A DNA stretch of 64,000 bases, from positions 38,603-102,602 of the forward strand of contig JAJZMF010000035.1 of NCBI GenBank assembly GCA_021850325.1. Reading direction: 5' to 3'. Positions within the stretch are counted from its first letter, which is position 1. Each line of letters starts with the position of its first letter. The notes beneath the pieces were generated by a model, which saw only the letters and a list, made by a program, of their open reading frames with translations, was not told where the DNA came from and made no database searches. Position numbers and translations under genes: made by a program. The DNA is from Actinomycetes bacterium. GTDB lineage: Bacteria; Actinomycetota; Acidimicrobiia; Acidimicrobiales; Palsa-688. Positions 16,587 to 23,690 of this stretch are shown piece after piece.

Positions 16587-18601
16587 GCCAGGAAGACCAG
16601 GATGAGCACCAGGGCGGCAAAGCCGAGCCCAAGGTAGCGGTGCACGCTGCCGTTGGGGCCCCGGCGCGCCAGGCGCCCCCACCGGGCGACCACGCCGATC
16701 ACGGGCCCGTAGGCGACGCGCTCGACCGCGTCGTCGATGCGCTGGTGGAAGCTGATGGCCTCGGGGAAGTAGCGGGACTCGTCGGCGTGGGTGACCTCGA
16801 GGTCGTGGTCGGGCCGCAGCACGTCGGCGAACACCCGCTGGAGCGGCTCGGCGAACGACGTCGCGGTGATCTCAGTGCGCGCGCTCTGCGGCTCCTGCCC
16901 GCACCCCCACGCCTCGGACCGCCGGGGCCGGCGGAGCCCGGCGCCCCTGGGGAACAGGCGGAGCACGCCCCAGCTCACGATGGCCGCAGCCAGGAGGCCT
17001 TCAACGAGCAGGGCCGGCGCTATGGCGCCGTCCAGTGAGGCGAGGTCCAGCCCGAGGCCCGCCCGGACGGCGCCCGGCGCGCCACCGGCCAGGGTGGCGG
17101 CCACTGCCCGGTCGAGGACAGGGACCGCGACGCCGGGGACGACGCCCAGCACCACGCACCCGCCGGCGAGCAGGCCGCCACCAGCGAGCATCGAGGGCCT
17201 GACCTCCAGGGCGCTCCGGGCCGCTTCGCTCCGGGCCCGTCCCAGGAAGCCGACCCCGACCGCCTTCACGAAGGCCGTGGCAGTGAGCCCGCCCGTGACA
17301 GCAAAGACGGCGACCCCGGCCAGGAGGGCAGCGTCGGTGAGCGAGGAACGCGACGCGAAGCCATGGAGGAGGCCCTCGAGGAGGAGCCATTCGCTGGCAA
17401 AGCCGTTCAGGCCGGGCAGGGCGCTGATCGAGAGGGCGGCGACGGCGAAGAGCGCGGCCGTGACGGGCATCCTGCGGGCGAGCCCGCCCAGGCGGTCGAG
17501 GTCACGAGTGCCCGTCGCCTGCTGGAGAGCGCCGGCGCCGAGGAACAGGCAGCCCTTGAACAGGGCATGGTTGACGAGGTGGAAGAGCGCGGCCAGCAGG
17601 ACCAGCCCGGCCGGTACCCGCTCGCCCCCGGCCGCGAGGGCTCCCGCCGCGCCGACGCCCACCAGGACGAGGCCCACGTTGTCGACCGTGGAGTACGCCA
17701 GGAGCCGCTTGACATCGGTGCTCGCCGCAGCGTGCAGGGCCCCGAAGAAGGCCGAGGCGACCCCGAGGGCGGCGACGAGCAACCACCACCACAGCTGCCC
17801 CCCACCGAGAAGGTCTTGGCCGGTGCGCAGGATGCCGTAGACACCGAGGTTGACCATCGCCCCTGACATGAGGGCGGAGACGGGGCTCGGGGCTTCGGGG
17901 TGGGCGCGGGGCAACCACACGTGCAGCGGGACGGCTCCGGCCTTGGAGGCGAAACCGAGCGCGGTGAGCACGAACACGGCCGACGCGACGGGCGCCGACA
18001 GCCGGCCCCGGTGGGCGGCGATGGCGGCGAAGCTCTGCCCACCGGCGTGGGCGGCGAGCAGCACCAGGCCCAGGAGGACCGCCGCCGCCCCGGCGTGGGT
18101 CATGCCCGCGTACCACTGGGCCGCGTCTCGGGTCTCGGGGCGCTGCCGGTGCTCGGTGAGCAGCGCCAGCAGCGAGGTGAGAGCCATGAGCTCCCAGGCC
18201 ACCATGAAGGTCGCCACGCTCGCGGCCGCCGGCACCAGGAGCAGGGTGGCGAGGAAGGCCGGTACCGTCGCCGTAGCGGTCCGGCCCGGGGCCCGGTGGG
18301 CGCCATAGCCGACCGAGTAGCACGAGGCTGCCAGCCCGACAATGGCGGTCGTGGCGACGAAAAGGGCACCGAGCGGGTCGAGGGAGAGGTCAATGCCGGT
18401 GAAGGGGAGGACCTGCGCAACGTGGAGGCTGAACGAACGCCCGGAGAGGAGCACCTGCCCGGAGCCGACCAGGGCAGCCAGACAGGCGAGGGCACCGGGC
18501 ACCATTGCACCGAGCAGGCGCCACCGCGTCGGAAGGAGCGCGCCGAGCACGGCCGCAATGCCGGCCGCGCCGAGGCCGGTCAGGTACGCCGTCGCGCTCA
18601 A
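16583..18601 (-). CDS. hyfB: HyfB/HycC-like membrane subunit (NuoL-related)
   Basis: A 672-residue membrane protein. I choose TTG 18601, which overlaps the small-subunit stop as TTGA and gives a length equal to E. coli HyfB. It has about 16 helices with the antiporter core FMVAWELMALTSLLALL, TALGFASKAGAVPLHVWLPRAHPEAPSPVSALMSG, STDVKRLLAYSTVDNVGLVLVG and FHLVNHALFKGCLFLGAG. A long C-terminal hydrophilic tail (GCGQEPQSARTEITATSFAEPLQRVFADV) precedes one last helix, as in HyfB/HycC. The residues that carry protons in NuoL (Lys in the discontinuous helices, Glu after TM5) are present. It matches Rv0083 in gene order. Confidence 0.9.
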   Translation of the reverse strand: MSATAYLTGLGAAGIAAVLGALLPTRWRLLGAMVPGALACLAALVGSGQVLLSGRSFSLHVAQVLPFTGIDLSLDPLGALFVATTAIVGLAASCYSVGYGAHRAPGRTATATVPAFLATLLLVPAAASVATFMVAWELMALTSLLALLTEHRQRPETRDAAQWYAGMTHAGAAAVLLGLVLLAAHAGGQSFAAIAAHRGRLSAPVASAVFVLTALGFASKAGAVPLHVWLPRAHPEAPSPVSALMSGAMVNLGVYGILRTGQDLLGGGQLWWWLLVAALGVASAFFGALHAAASTDVKRLLAYSTVDNVGLVLVGVGAAGALAAGGERVPAGLVLLAALFHLVNHALFKGCLFLGAGALQQATGTRDLDRLGGLARRMPVTAALFAVAALSISALPGLNGFASEWLLLEGLLHGFASRSSLTDAALLAGVAVFAVTGGLTATAFVKAVGVGFLGRARSEAARSALEVRPSMLAGGGLLAGGCVVLGVVPGVAVPVLDRAVAATLAGGAPGAVRAGLGLDLASLDGAIAPALLVEGLLAAAIVSWGVLRLFPRGAGLRRPRRSEAWGCGQEPQSARTEITATSFAEPLQRVFADVLRPDHDLEVTHADESRYFPEAISFHQRIDDAVERVAYGPVIGVVARWGRLARRGPNGSVHRYLGLGFAALVLILVFLA

Positions 18602-19113
18602 CGCCCGGTGAGCTCCCGCAGCACCTCGGTGATCGCCGACGGCTCCGGCGGGCAACCCGGGATCTCGAGGTCGACCGGGACCACGTCGGCGACCACACCG
18701 CTCACGCCGTAGGCGCCGGCGAAGACGCCTCCGTTCACGGCACAGTCACCGCAGGCCACTACGACCCGGGGACGGGGGACAGCCTCGAGGGCCCTGCGCA
18801 GCGGAGCCTCCATGTTCTTCGTGACCACGCCTGTGACGAGGAGCCCATCGGCGTGCCGGGGAGAGGCGACCAGGCGGACGCCGAAGCGCCCGGCGTCACA
18901 CACCGGGGCGAACGCCTGGGCTATCTCCACCTCGCAGCCGTTACAGGAGCCGGCGTCGACGTGGCGCAACTGTGCCGAGCCCGGGAAGGGTGCCCGCGCA
19001 CGGTCCCCGGCCGGTGCCCGGGGCGCCACCGGTGACGGTGCCGCCTCGGTCACCCGTCGCCCGCGAAGGACGTTGAACAGGCTGGTGCCGCGCACGGTTG
19101 ACGAAGTTATCAT
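18598..19113 (-). CDS. NuoB/HycG-like iron-sulfur small subunit
   Basis: A 171-residue soluble protein. Unlike the large subunit, its proximal [4Fe-4S] cluster ligands are intact: C57-N-G-C60 in SCNGCEVEI, C121 in ACGDCAVNGGVF and C154 in IPGCPPEP. The first 50 residues include SLFNVLRGRRVTE, the usual lead-in of HycG/HyfI. The start at ATG 19113 lacks a clear Shine-Dalgarno. It is the first structural gene of the Ehr operon, 48 bp after the ArsR gene, and corresponds to Rv0082. The complex therefore keeps a terminal electron-transfer cluster but has lost the catalytic metal in its partner; no ferredoxin-like NuoI subunit is encoded in the operon. Confidence 0.9.
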   Translation of the reverse strand: MITSSTVRGTSLFNVLRGRRVTEAAPSPVAPRAPAGDRARAPFPGSAQLRHVDAGSCNGCEVEIAQAFAPVCDAGRFGVRLVASPRHADGLLVTGVVTKNMEAPLRRALEAVPRPRVVVACGDCAVNGGVFAGAYGVSGVVADVVPVDLEIPGCPPEPSAITEVLRELTGR

Positions 19114-19139
19114 GCGCTCAGATGATCAGGACGTCCCAG

Positions 19140-19159
19140 GCCCGGGCCGGGCCCCGGGC
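19140..19159 (-). terminator. GC hairpin between arsR and the Ehr structural genes
   Basis: GCCCGGG and CCCGGGC (arms 19140-19146 and 19153-19159, 6-nt loop) lie just after the ArsR stop codon at 19162 and 27 bp before the first structural gene. No T-run follows. It could attenuate read-through from arsR into the Ehr genes. Confidence 0.4.
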
Positions 19160-19161
19160 TT

Positions 19162-19533
19162 TCAGCGCGCTGCTTGTGGCCGGACCGGCTCCGGGCGCTC
19201 CACGAACTCCAGCCCCTCCAGCTCAGCCAGGAGCTGGCGGGACTCGGCCAACGAGCTCGTGAGGATGGCCTTTGCCACCTCCAAGAGCTCGAAGATGCGA
19301 GGGTCGGTCACCGAGTAGAGGACCGTGGAGCCCTCCTTGTGGCTCTGCAGGACGTTCGCTCGCCGGAGGATGCCGAGCTGCTGGGACAGGTGTGACGCCT
19401 CGAGGCCGACCTCGGGGATCAGCTCGCCCACGGACCGCTCCCCGTCCCTGAGCAGCTCCAGGACCCGGATCCGCGCCGGATGGGCCAAAGTCTTGAAGAA
19501 GTCGGCCTTTACCTGGTAAATGGGCCGGGTCAC
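19162..19533 (-). CDS. ArsR-family regulator (Rv0081-like)
   Basis: A 123-residue winged-helix regulator. GTG 19533 is chosen because the protein then begins VTRPIYQVKADFFKTLAHPARIRVLELL, closely aligned with the start of M. tuberculosis Rv0081; a longer frame to 19587 adds unconserved residues. The recognition helix is EASHLSQQLGILRRANVL, and the wing contains KEGSTVLYSVTDPRIFELLEVAKAIL. No ArsR metal-site ELCVC cysteines are present, so it is not a classical arsenic sensor. Rv0081 is a hub regulator of the hypoxic response and autoregulates; the same regulator-plus-Ehr order here suggests a conserved redox or hypoxia-linked control. The divergent TSUP gene begins 230 bp away. Confidence 0.88.
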   Translation of the reverse strand: MTRPIYQVKADFFKTLAHPARIRVLELLRDGERSVGELIPEVGLEASHLSQQLGILRRANVLQSHKEGSTVLYSVTDPRIFELLEVAKAILTSSLAESRQLLAELEGLEFVERPEPVRPQAAR

Positions 19534-19726
19534 CGGCCGTGGCCTTCCGCAACAGGCGGGACCGGCCACCCTCCCGCCATCGGGCAAACGGGCCTGCCCA
19601 CGCCTGAGGGAACCATCAACTCGTCAAGTTACCGGCTTTGCCCGAGCCGGTCGCGCCCTGACGCCCTCACGCTGCCCTCCCACGGCGGCCGCGGCGAGCC
19701 GGTCACTGGGGTACCCCTGTGCCCGC

Positions 19727-19757
19727 TTGCCACGTATAAGCGTATGTACGTACAATC
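19727..19757 (+). promoter_or_regulatory. Promoter and operator-like site of the first TSUP module
   Basis: TTGCCA (19727-19732), 18 nt, then TACAAT (19751-19756) form a sigma-70-type promoter whose start point would fall on the GTG at 19764, so the transcript is probably leaderless. Overlapping the -10 is TATGTACGTACAATCG (19743-19758), centred on the palindrome GTACGTAC. The same sequence recurs at the promoter of the second TSUP module (23332-23349). A repressor bound here would cover the -10 box. The rest of 19534-19726 holds no other clear signal. Confidence 0.72.
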
Positions 19758-19763
19758 GTACCG

Positions 19764-20603
19764 GTGACACCCATCGACTTCGTGGTCTCCCTGGCGCTGG
19801 TCTCCGTCGCCGCCGGCGTCCTCGGGTCGTTGGTGGGCCTCGGCGGAGGGGTGGTGATCGTCCCCGTCCTGACCCTGCTCTACCACGTGGACATCCGCCT
19901 GGCCATCGGGGCGAGCATCGTCTCGGTGATCGCCACCTCCAGCGGCGCCGCCGCCGCGTACGTCCGCGAACGGATGACCAACCTCCGGGCAGGGATGTTC
20001 CTCGAGGTCGCGACGACCACGGGGGCCGTGAGCGGTGCCTACCTGACGACCGTGCTGCCCACGCAGGCCTTGTTCGTCCTGTTCGGGGTGGTCCTCGCCT
20101 ACTCCTCCTTCGCCACCTTCCGGCGCCGTCATACCGACCAGCCGCTCACCGTGTCGAACGACCGCATCGCCAACTACTTCGACCTGCACGGCTCCTACTA
20201 CGACCCGGCCGAGAAGCGGGAGATCTCCTACAAGGTCGTCGGCACCCGGCCCGGCCTGGCCCTCATGTACGTCGCCGGTCTGGTGAGCGCCCTGCTCGGC
20301 ATAGGCTCCGGGGCGCTCAAGGTGCCGGCCATGGACAGCGCCATGCACCTCCCGATGAAGGTGTCCTCGGCCACGAGCAACTTCATGATCGGGGTCACCG
20401 CGGCGGCCAGTGCCGGCGTCTACTTCATCCGCGGCCAGATCGACCCCATCATCGCCGCCCCCGTGGCGGCCGGCGTGCTCCTCGGGGCCACCTTCGGTGC
20501 CCGGATCCTGGGCCGTGTCGCCAGCACAACGGTCCGGCTCGTCTTCGTCGTGGTCCTCGTTGTTATCTCGCTCGAGATGCTCCAGAAGGGGATCTTCCCG
20601 TGA
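19764..20603 (+). CDS. TSUP-family anion permease (TauE/SafE)
   Basis: A 279-residue membrane protein starting at GTG 19764, apparently leaderless. It has about eight helices in two halves. Each half carries the TSUP signature: GSLVGLGGGVVIVPVLTLLYHVDIRLAIGASIVSVIATSS in the first, and VSALLGIGSGALKVPAMDSAMHLPMKVSSATSNFMIGVTAAAS in the second. TSUP proteins move sulfur-containing or organic anions such as sulfite, sulfoacetate or taurine-derived ions. A hydrophilic loop of about 50 residues (TDQPLTVSNDRIANYFDLHGSYYD) between the halves is longer than usual but is found in relatives paired with DUF1634. The gene overlaps the next by 4 bp. Confidence 0.9.
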   Translation: MTPIDFVVSLALVSVAAGVLGSLVGLGGGVVIVPVLTLLYHVDIRLAIGASIVSVIATSSGAAAAYVRERMTNLRAGMFLEVATTTGAVSGAYLTTVLPTQALFVLFGVVLAYSSFATFRRRHTDQPLTVSNDRIANYFDLHGSYYDPAEKREISYKVVGTRPGLALMYVAGLVSALLGIGSGALKVPAMDSAMHLPMKVSSATSNFMIGVTAAASAGVYFIRGQIDPIIAAPVAAGVLLGATFGARILGRVASTTVRLVFVVVLVVISLEMLQKGIFP

Positions 20604-21109
20604 CCCACCCACCGCTACGTTCCGAAGCAGCCGAGCTGCACCTGTCGCACCAGCCTGCCCCCGAGGACCTCGAGCGTCCGGGCCGGCGTCAGCTCAGCCC
20701 GGCGGACGCTGCCCTAATGGAGCAGAAGGTCCGCAAGGTCGAGGTCGCGATCAGCCTGGTCCTCCGGGTCGGCGTCCTCGTCAGCGTCCTCGTGATAGCT
20801 GTCGGCCTCGGGCTCATGTTCGCCCACCACCGCGCCTACCTACCACTACAGGGTGACTTCTCCTACAGGCAGCTCACATCGGGCACCACCCCCTTCCCGC
20901 ACTCGATGGCGTCGCTGGCAAGGGCGCTCGCCCGGGGGGACGGCCGAGGTGTGGTCGTGCTCGGCGTGCTGGTCCTGATCCTCACCCCCGTGCTGAGGGT
21001 GGCGGTCGGCGTGGTGTCGTTCCTCTATGAACATGACCTCCCCATGGCCCTGGTCACCCTCTACGTACTGGCCGTCCTCGTCGGTTCGTTCCTCCTGGCC
21101 GGGGTGTGA
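20600..21109 (+). CDS. DUF1634 small membrane protein
   Basis: A 169-residue protein whose GTG start overlaps the TSUP stop as GTGA. After about 50 hydrophilic residues (LSPADAALMEQKVRKVEVAIS) come three hydrophobic segments: VLRVGVLVSVLVIAVGLGLMF, VVVLGVLVLILTPVLRVAVGVVSF, and MALVTLYVLAVLVGSFLLAG. The middle one with LTPVLRV is the family hallmark. DUF1634 genes regularly follow TSUP genes and may be an accessory subunit. The second module in this window has the same pairing. Confidence 0.87.
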   Translation: MTHPPLRSEAAELHLSHQPAPEDLERPGRRQLSPADAALMEQKVRKVEVAISLVLRVGVLVSVLVIAVGLGLMFAHHRAYLPLQGDFSYRQLTSGTTPFPHSMASLARALARGDGRGVVVLGVLVLILTPVLRVAVGVVSFLYEHDLPMALVTLYVLAVLVGSFLLAGV

Positions 21110-21136
21110 CAAGGGCTGGCCGGGGTGTGACAAGGG
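21095..21136 (+). repeat. Perfect 21-bp tandem duplication over a stop codon
   Basis: The 21-bp unit at 21095-21115, starting CTGGCCGGGG and ending TGTGACAAGGG, is repeated exactly at 21116-21136. The first copy encodes the last codons and TGA of the DUF1634 protein (stop 21107-21109). The second copy is untranslated. Twenty-one bp equals seven codons, so slippage here would alter only the 3' tail. Confidence 0.9.
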
Positions 21137-21162
21137 CTGCGAGTGATGCCGGGCACCGGGCG

Positions 21163-21891
21163 TCAGGCCGGCGACCACTCGGCCCGGAAGGCGTAGCGGT
21201 CGCCGCGGATGACGCTGTAACGCCATTCGACCGGCACCGAACCGGCGAGGGCCAGGCGCTCGACCACGAGGACGGCGCGCCGGGCCGGTAGCTTGAGCAG
21301 CTGACGGAGATCGGGGCTGACGAGCTCGGGCTGGATCCGTTCCCAGCCCCCGGTGACCCTGATCCCGCAGCAGGAGACGAGGGCGTCGTAGAGGGACCCG
21401 GTCCGAAGGTCGGCACCCAGAACCCCACGCGCCCGGGAGGCGGGCAACCAGGACCGGATGAGGCTCAATGGCTCGTCACCCACGAAGCGCAGGCGCTCGA
21501 CGTACACAACCTCGTCACCGGGGGCGAGCTCCAGGGCGCTCGCTGCCTCGCCCGCCGGCACAAGCTCGAGGGCGAGTACCTGGCTGTGCTCGCTGAGCCC
21601 ACGGTCCTGGGCCGTGGAGGCCAGGTTGTAGAGGGTGTTGAGCGGTTGCTCGAGGGGCGCGGCGGCGACGGCCGTCCCCCTCCCCCGCTCGCGGACGATC
21701 ACCCCGTCCCCCTGTAGGCGCCGAGCCGCCTCCCGGACGGTCTGGCGGCTGACCCCGTACTCCACACGGAGCTCCTCGTCGGTCGGGAAACGCTCGGCGA
21801 ACTCACCCGCCGCCACCCGCATGCGCAGGTCGGCCAGCAACTGGGCCCACAGCGGCAGGGGGCTGCGCCGGTCGAGGACCACGCGGCTCAC
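21163..21891 (-). CDS. GntR-family regulator with UTRA domain (HutC type)
   Basis: A 242-residue regulator starting at GTG 21891, 4 bp after the DUF1634 stop upstream. Residues about 8-75 are the GntR winged helix (PLWAQLLADLRMRVAAGEFAERFPTDEELRVEYGVSRQTVREAARRLQGDGVIVRERGRGTAV region). Residues about 95-235 are a UTRA ligand-binding domain (LALELVPAGEAASALELAPGDEVVYVERLRFVGDEPLSL, ending VEWRYSVIRGDRYAF). UTRA proteins sense small organic ligands. As the third gene of the second TSUP module it probably controls both modules through the shared GTACGTAC site; that is inference. Confidence 0.9.
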   Translation of the reverse strand: MSRVVLDRRSPLPLWAQLLADLRMRVAAGEFAERFPTDEELRVEYGVSRQTVREAARRLQGDGVIVRERGRGTAVAAAPLEQPLNTLYNLASTAQDRGLSEHSQVLALELVPAGEAASALELAPGDEVVYVERLRFVGDEPLSLIRSWLPASRARGVLGADLRTGSLYDALVSCCGIRVTGGWERIQPELVSPDLRQLLKLPARRAVLVVERLALAGSVPVEWRYSVIRGDRYAFRAEWSPA

Positions 21892-21895
21892 GGTG

Positions 21896-22306
21896 TCACC
21901 CGAACCCGAACCCGACTGCCACCGAGGTGAACAGTACGCACACGACGGCAAAGCCGACCAGCACGTAGGTCCGGTCCCGCTCACGGGCCCAGCTGAGGAC
22001 GACCGAGAGCACCCCCAAGGCCGGGGTGAGGGTGAGGACGAGCACCCCGACCCCCATGATCTGCTCACCCACCGGGTGCGGGGCAAAGAGCTTGAACATC
22101 TTGACCGGCAGCGCCAGCTCCTCCCCCCGGGCCAACTGGACCACCAGCCCGACCACGAGCAGGATCATCGAGAGGCCCAGGCCGGCTCGCAGGACCGCCT
22201 TGACAAGGGTGTTCGTCCTGGGGTCGGCTCGCTGGTCGAACAACCTGGCCGCCTCGGACATGCCATCGACCGTCCCCCCGGTCGTTGTGGCCTCTGCCGG
22301 GCCCAT
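21896..22306 (-). CDS. DUF1634 small membrane protein (second copy)
   Basis: A protein of about 136 residues with three hydrophobic segments (LVKAVLRAGLGLSMILLVVGLVVQL, GEQIMGVGVLVLTLTPALGVLSVVLSW, YVLVGFAVVCVLFTSVAVGFGFG) and the DUF1634 hallmark LTPALGV. I place the start at ATG 22306. A GTG at 22360 overlapping the TSUP stop and an ATG at 22261 are alternatives, because the N-terminus is unconserved. It lies between the second TSUP gene and gntR. It is only loosely similar to the first copy, so the modules are ancient paralogues or separately acquired. Confidence 0.82.
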   Translation of the reverse strand: MGPAEATTTGGTVDGMSEAARLFDQRADPRTNTLVKAVLRAGLGLSMILLVVGLVVQLARGEELALPVKMFKLFAPHPVGEQIMGVGVLVLTLTPALGVLSVVLSWARERDRTYVLVGFAVVCVLFTSVAVGFGFG

Positions 22307-22352
22307 GTCCACCGGGGTGCCCAGGCCCCCCCGTGGCCGGCGCCCGGGCACC

Positions 22353-23324
22353 TCAGACACTGGCCAACCCGGCCGCCTTGAGGCCCATCTGGACGGCCAC
22401 GAACACGAGGACGGCGGCCAGTATCCGGCCCAGCGTGCGGGACGAGACACGCTGGGAGCTCCGGGCGCCGCTGTAGGCACCCACGGCAATGCCGATGGCC
22501 ACCGGTGCAGCCACGAAGGGCAGGACATAACCCCGGGCGAAGTAGACGAAGAGGCTGGCCACGGCGGTCACCCCGATCATGAAGTTGGACGTCGCCGCCG
22601 CCACCTTGATCGGGACCTTCATCCCCAGGTTCATGGCCGGCACCTTGAGGAAGCCACCTCCCACTCCGAGGAGACCCGAGAGCAGGCCGGCGAGGAAGGA
22701 CACGGCCCAGCCTATCCACAGCCGGACCGCCCGGTAGACGACCAGCACGCCACGCGCCTGGTCGTGATAGGCGCCCCCTAGCTGACCCCGCTCCTCCCAG
22801 CCCACCCGGGGACCGAGAGAGGAGATCATCGCCTCCGCCTCCCCTTCGGCGACCACCCTGCTGGTCGCACCGGCCCCGCCCGGCTCGGGAGCGGCCCCCA
22901 CGGCTTGCCCATGGTCGTCCCGGCCCCTGAAGACCAGGACAGCGGTGACCATCATCACCACGGCGAACAGCCCGTCCAGGACGGAGCCGTCCACCAGCAC
23001 GGCCACCAGGCCCCCCACCAGCCCGCCGATGGTGGTGGCGATCTCCAGGGTGAGGGCCAGGCGCATGTTGAGCTGGCCCGCCCCTGCGTAGGCGTTGCCT
23101 GCGGCCACCGAGGTGGCCACCACCGCCACCAGGGACGAGGCCACGGCCACCTTGGTGTCGAAGCCGAAGGCCAGGACCAGGGCCGGGACGATGACCACCC
23201 CGCCACCGATCCCCACCACTGCCCCGAGCCAGCCGGCGAAGACCCCCAGAGCGGCCAGGCCCAGGGCCGTCCCCAAGGTCACGTCCTGCTGGAGCCCGAC
23301 GCTCAGCAGAGGGAGGGAGTGCAT
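22353..23324 (-). CDS. TSUP-family anion permease (second copy)
   Basis: A 323-residue TSUP protein. I choose ATG 23324 (MHSLPLLSVGLQQDVTLG), 7 nt after a CATAAT -10 box, in parallel with the leaderless start of the first copy; ATGs at 23330 and 23333 are in frame. The first half has GWLGAVVGIGGGVVIVPALVLAFGFDTKVAVASSLVAVVATSVAAG, the second SGLLGVGGGFLKVPAMNLGMKVPIKVAAATSNFMIGVTAVAS. The central loop is long (about 60 residues, EAEMISSLGPRVGWEERG region). Substrate is likely an inorganic or organic sulfur anion, unproven. Confidence 0.9.
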   Translation of the reverse strand: MHSLPLLSVGLQQDVTLGTALGLAALGVFAGWLGAVVGIGGGVVIVPALVLAFGFDTKVAVASSLVAVVATSVAAGNAYAGAGQLNMRLALTLEIATTIGGLVGGLVAVLVDGSVLDGLFAVVMMVTAVLVFRGRDDHGQAVGAAPEPGGAGATSRVVAEGEAEAMISSLGPRVGWEERGQLGGAYHDQARGVLVVYRAVRLWIGWAVSFLAGLLSGLLGVGGGFLKVPAMNLGMKVPIKVAAATSNFMIGVTAVASLFVYFARGYVLPFVAAPVAIGIAVGAYSGARSSQRVSSRTLGRILAAVLVFVAVQMGLKAAGLASV

Positions 23325-23331
23325 GAACATC

Positions 23332-23349
23332 ATTATGTACGTACTATCG
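23332..23349 (-). promoter_or_regulatory. Operator-like site and -10 of the second TSUP module
   Basis: On the plus strand 23334-23349 reads TATGTACGTACTATCG, identical to the site at 19743-19758 except for one base (T for A after GTACGTAC). In the transcribed direction it includes CATAAT (23337-23332), a -10 box ending 7 nt before the ATG at 23324. A convincing -35 is not seen. No other GTACGTAC was noticed elsewhere in the window. Confidence 0.7.
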
Positions 23350-23690
23350 CGCCAGTCGTCGCCGCGTTCAAGGGCGGGTGCCGGCCCGACGCCGGGCCGT
23401 ACCCTGCCTGCTGCCGTGCCGGCGCCGGCGCCGCTGGTACCGGTACCGCTGGGTGGTAGGGCTTGCCAGGCGCCGTCGGCCACCCCCAACAGCCAGAGAA
23501 CATGCGCGTCCTGTGAAGGCCTGTAACGGTTCCTTGAAACGCTCGTAGCGCACCGTGGCTCTGGGTAAGTGCGAACAGGGACGTCCTCGCCACAGCGCCC
23601 GGGGGCGCTGAGCAACCCAGGCCCCCGACCTCCGGCGGGCGCGCCCGCAGACGAGCGACGGACAATGACGAACAGGAGTGGTATGCAACC
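23350..23690 (+). other. Intergenic region with a structured leader
   Basis: About 340 bp between the divergent TSUP gene and the secreted kelch protein. CTGGGT (23561-23566) can pair with ACCCAG (23615-23620) and encloses the perfect hairpin AGCGCC-CGGG-GGCGCT (23594-23609). Just before the next gene, AGGAG lies 12 nt from the ATG at 23691. The structure looks like a leader RNA but matches no riboswitch consensus I know. No coding frame with normal codon use is seen. Confidence 0.4.

Noticed and set aside
11985..19113. Assignment as a group 4 [NiFe] hydrogenase or formate hydrogenlyase
   Set aside because: All four Ni-Fe cysteines of the large subunit are replaced and no maturation, formate dehydrogenase or ferredoxin subunit genes are present.
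23555..23625. TPP riboswitch suggested by CTGGGTAA
   Set aside because: The conserved CUGAGA and ACCU..GAUCUGG elements are absent and the downstream gene is not thiamine-related.
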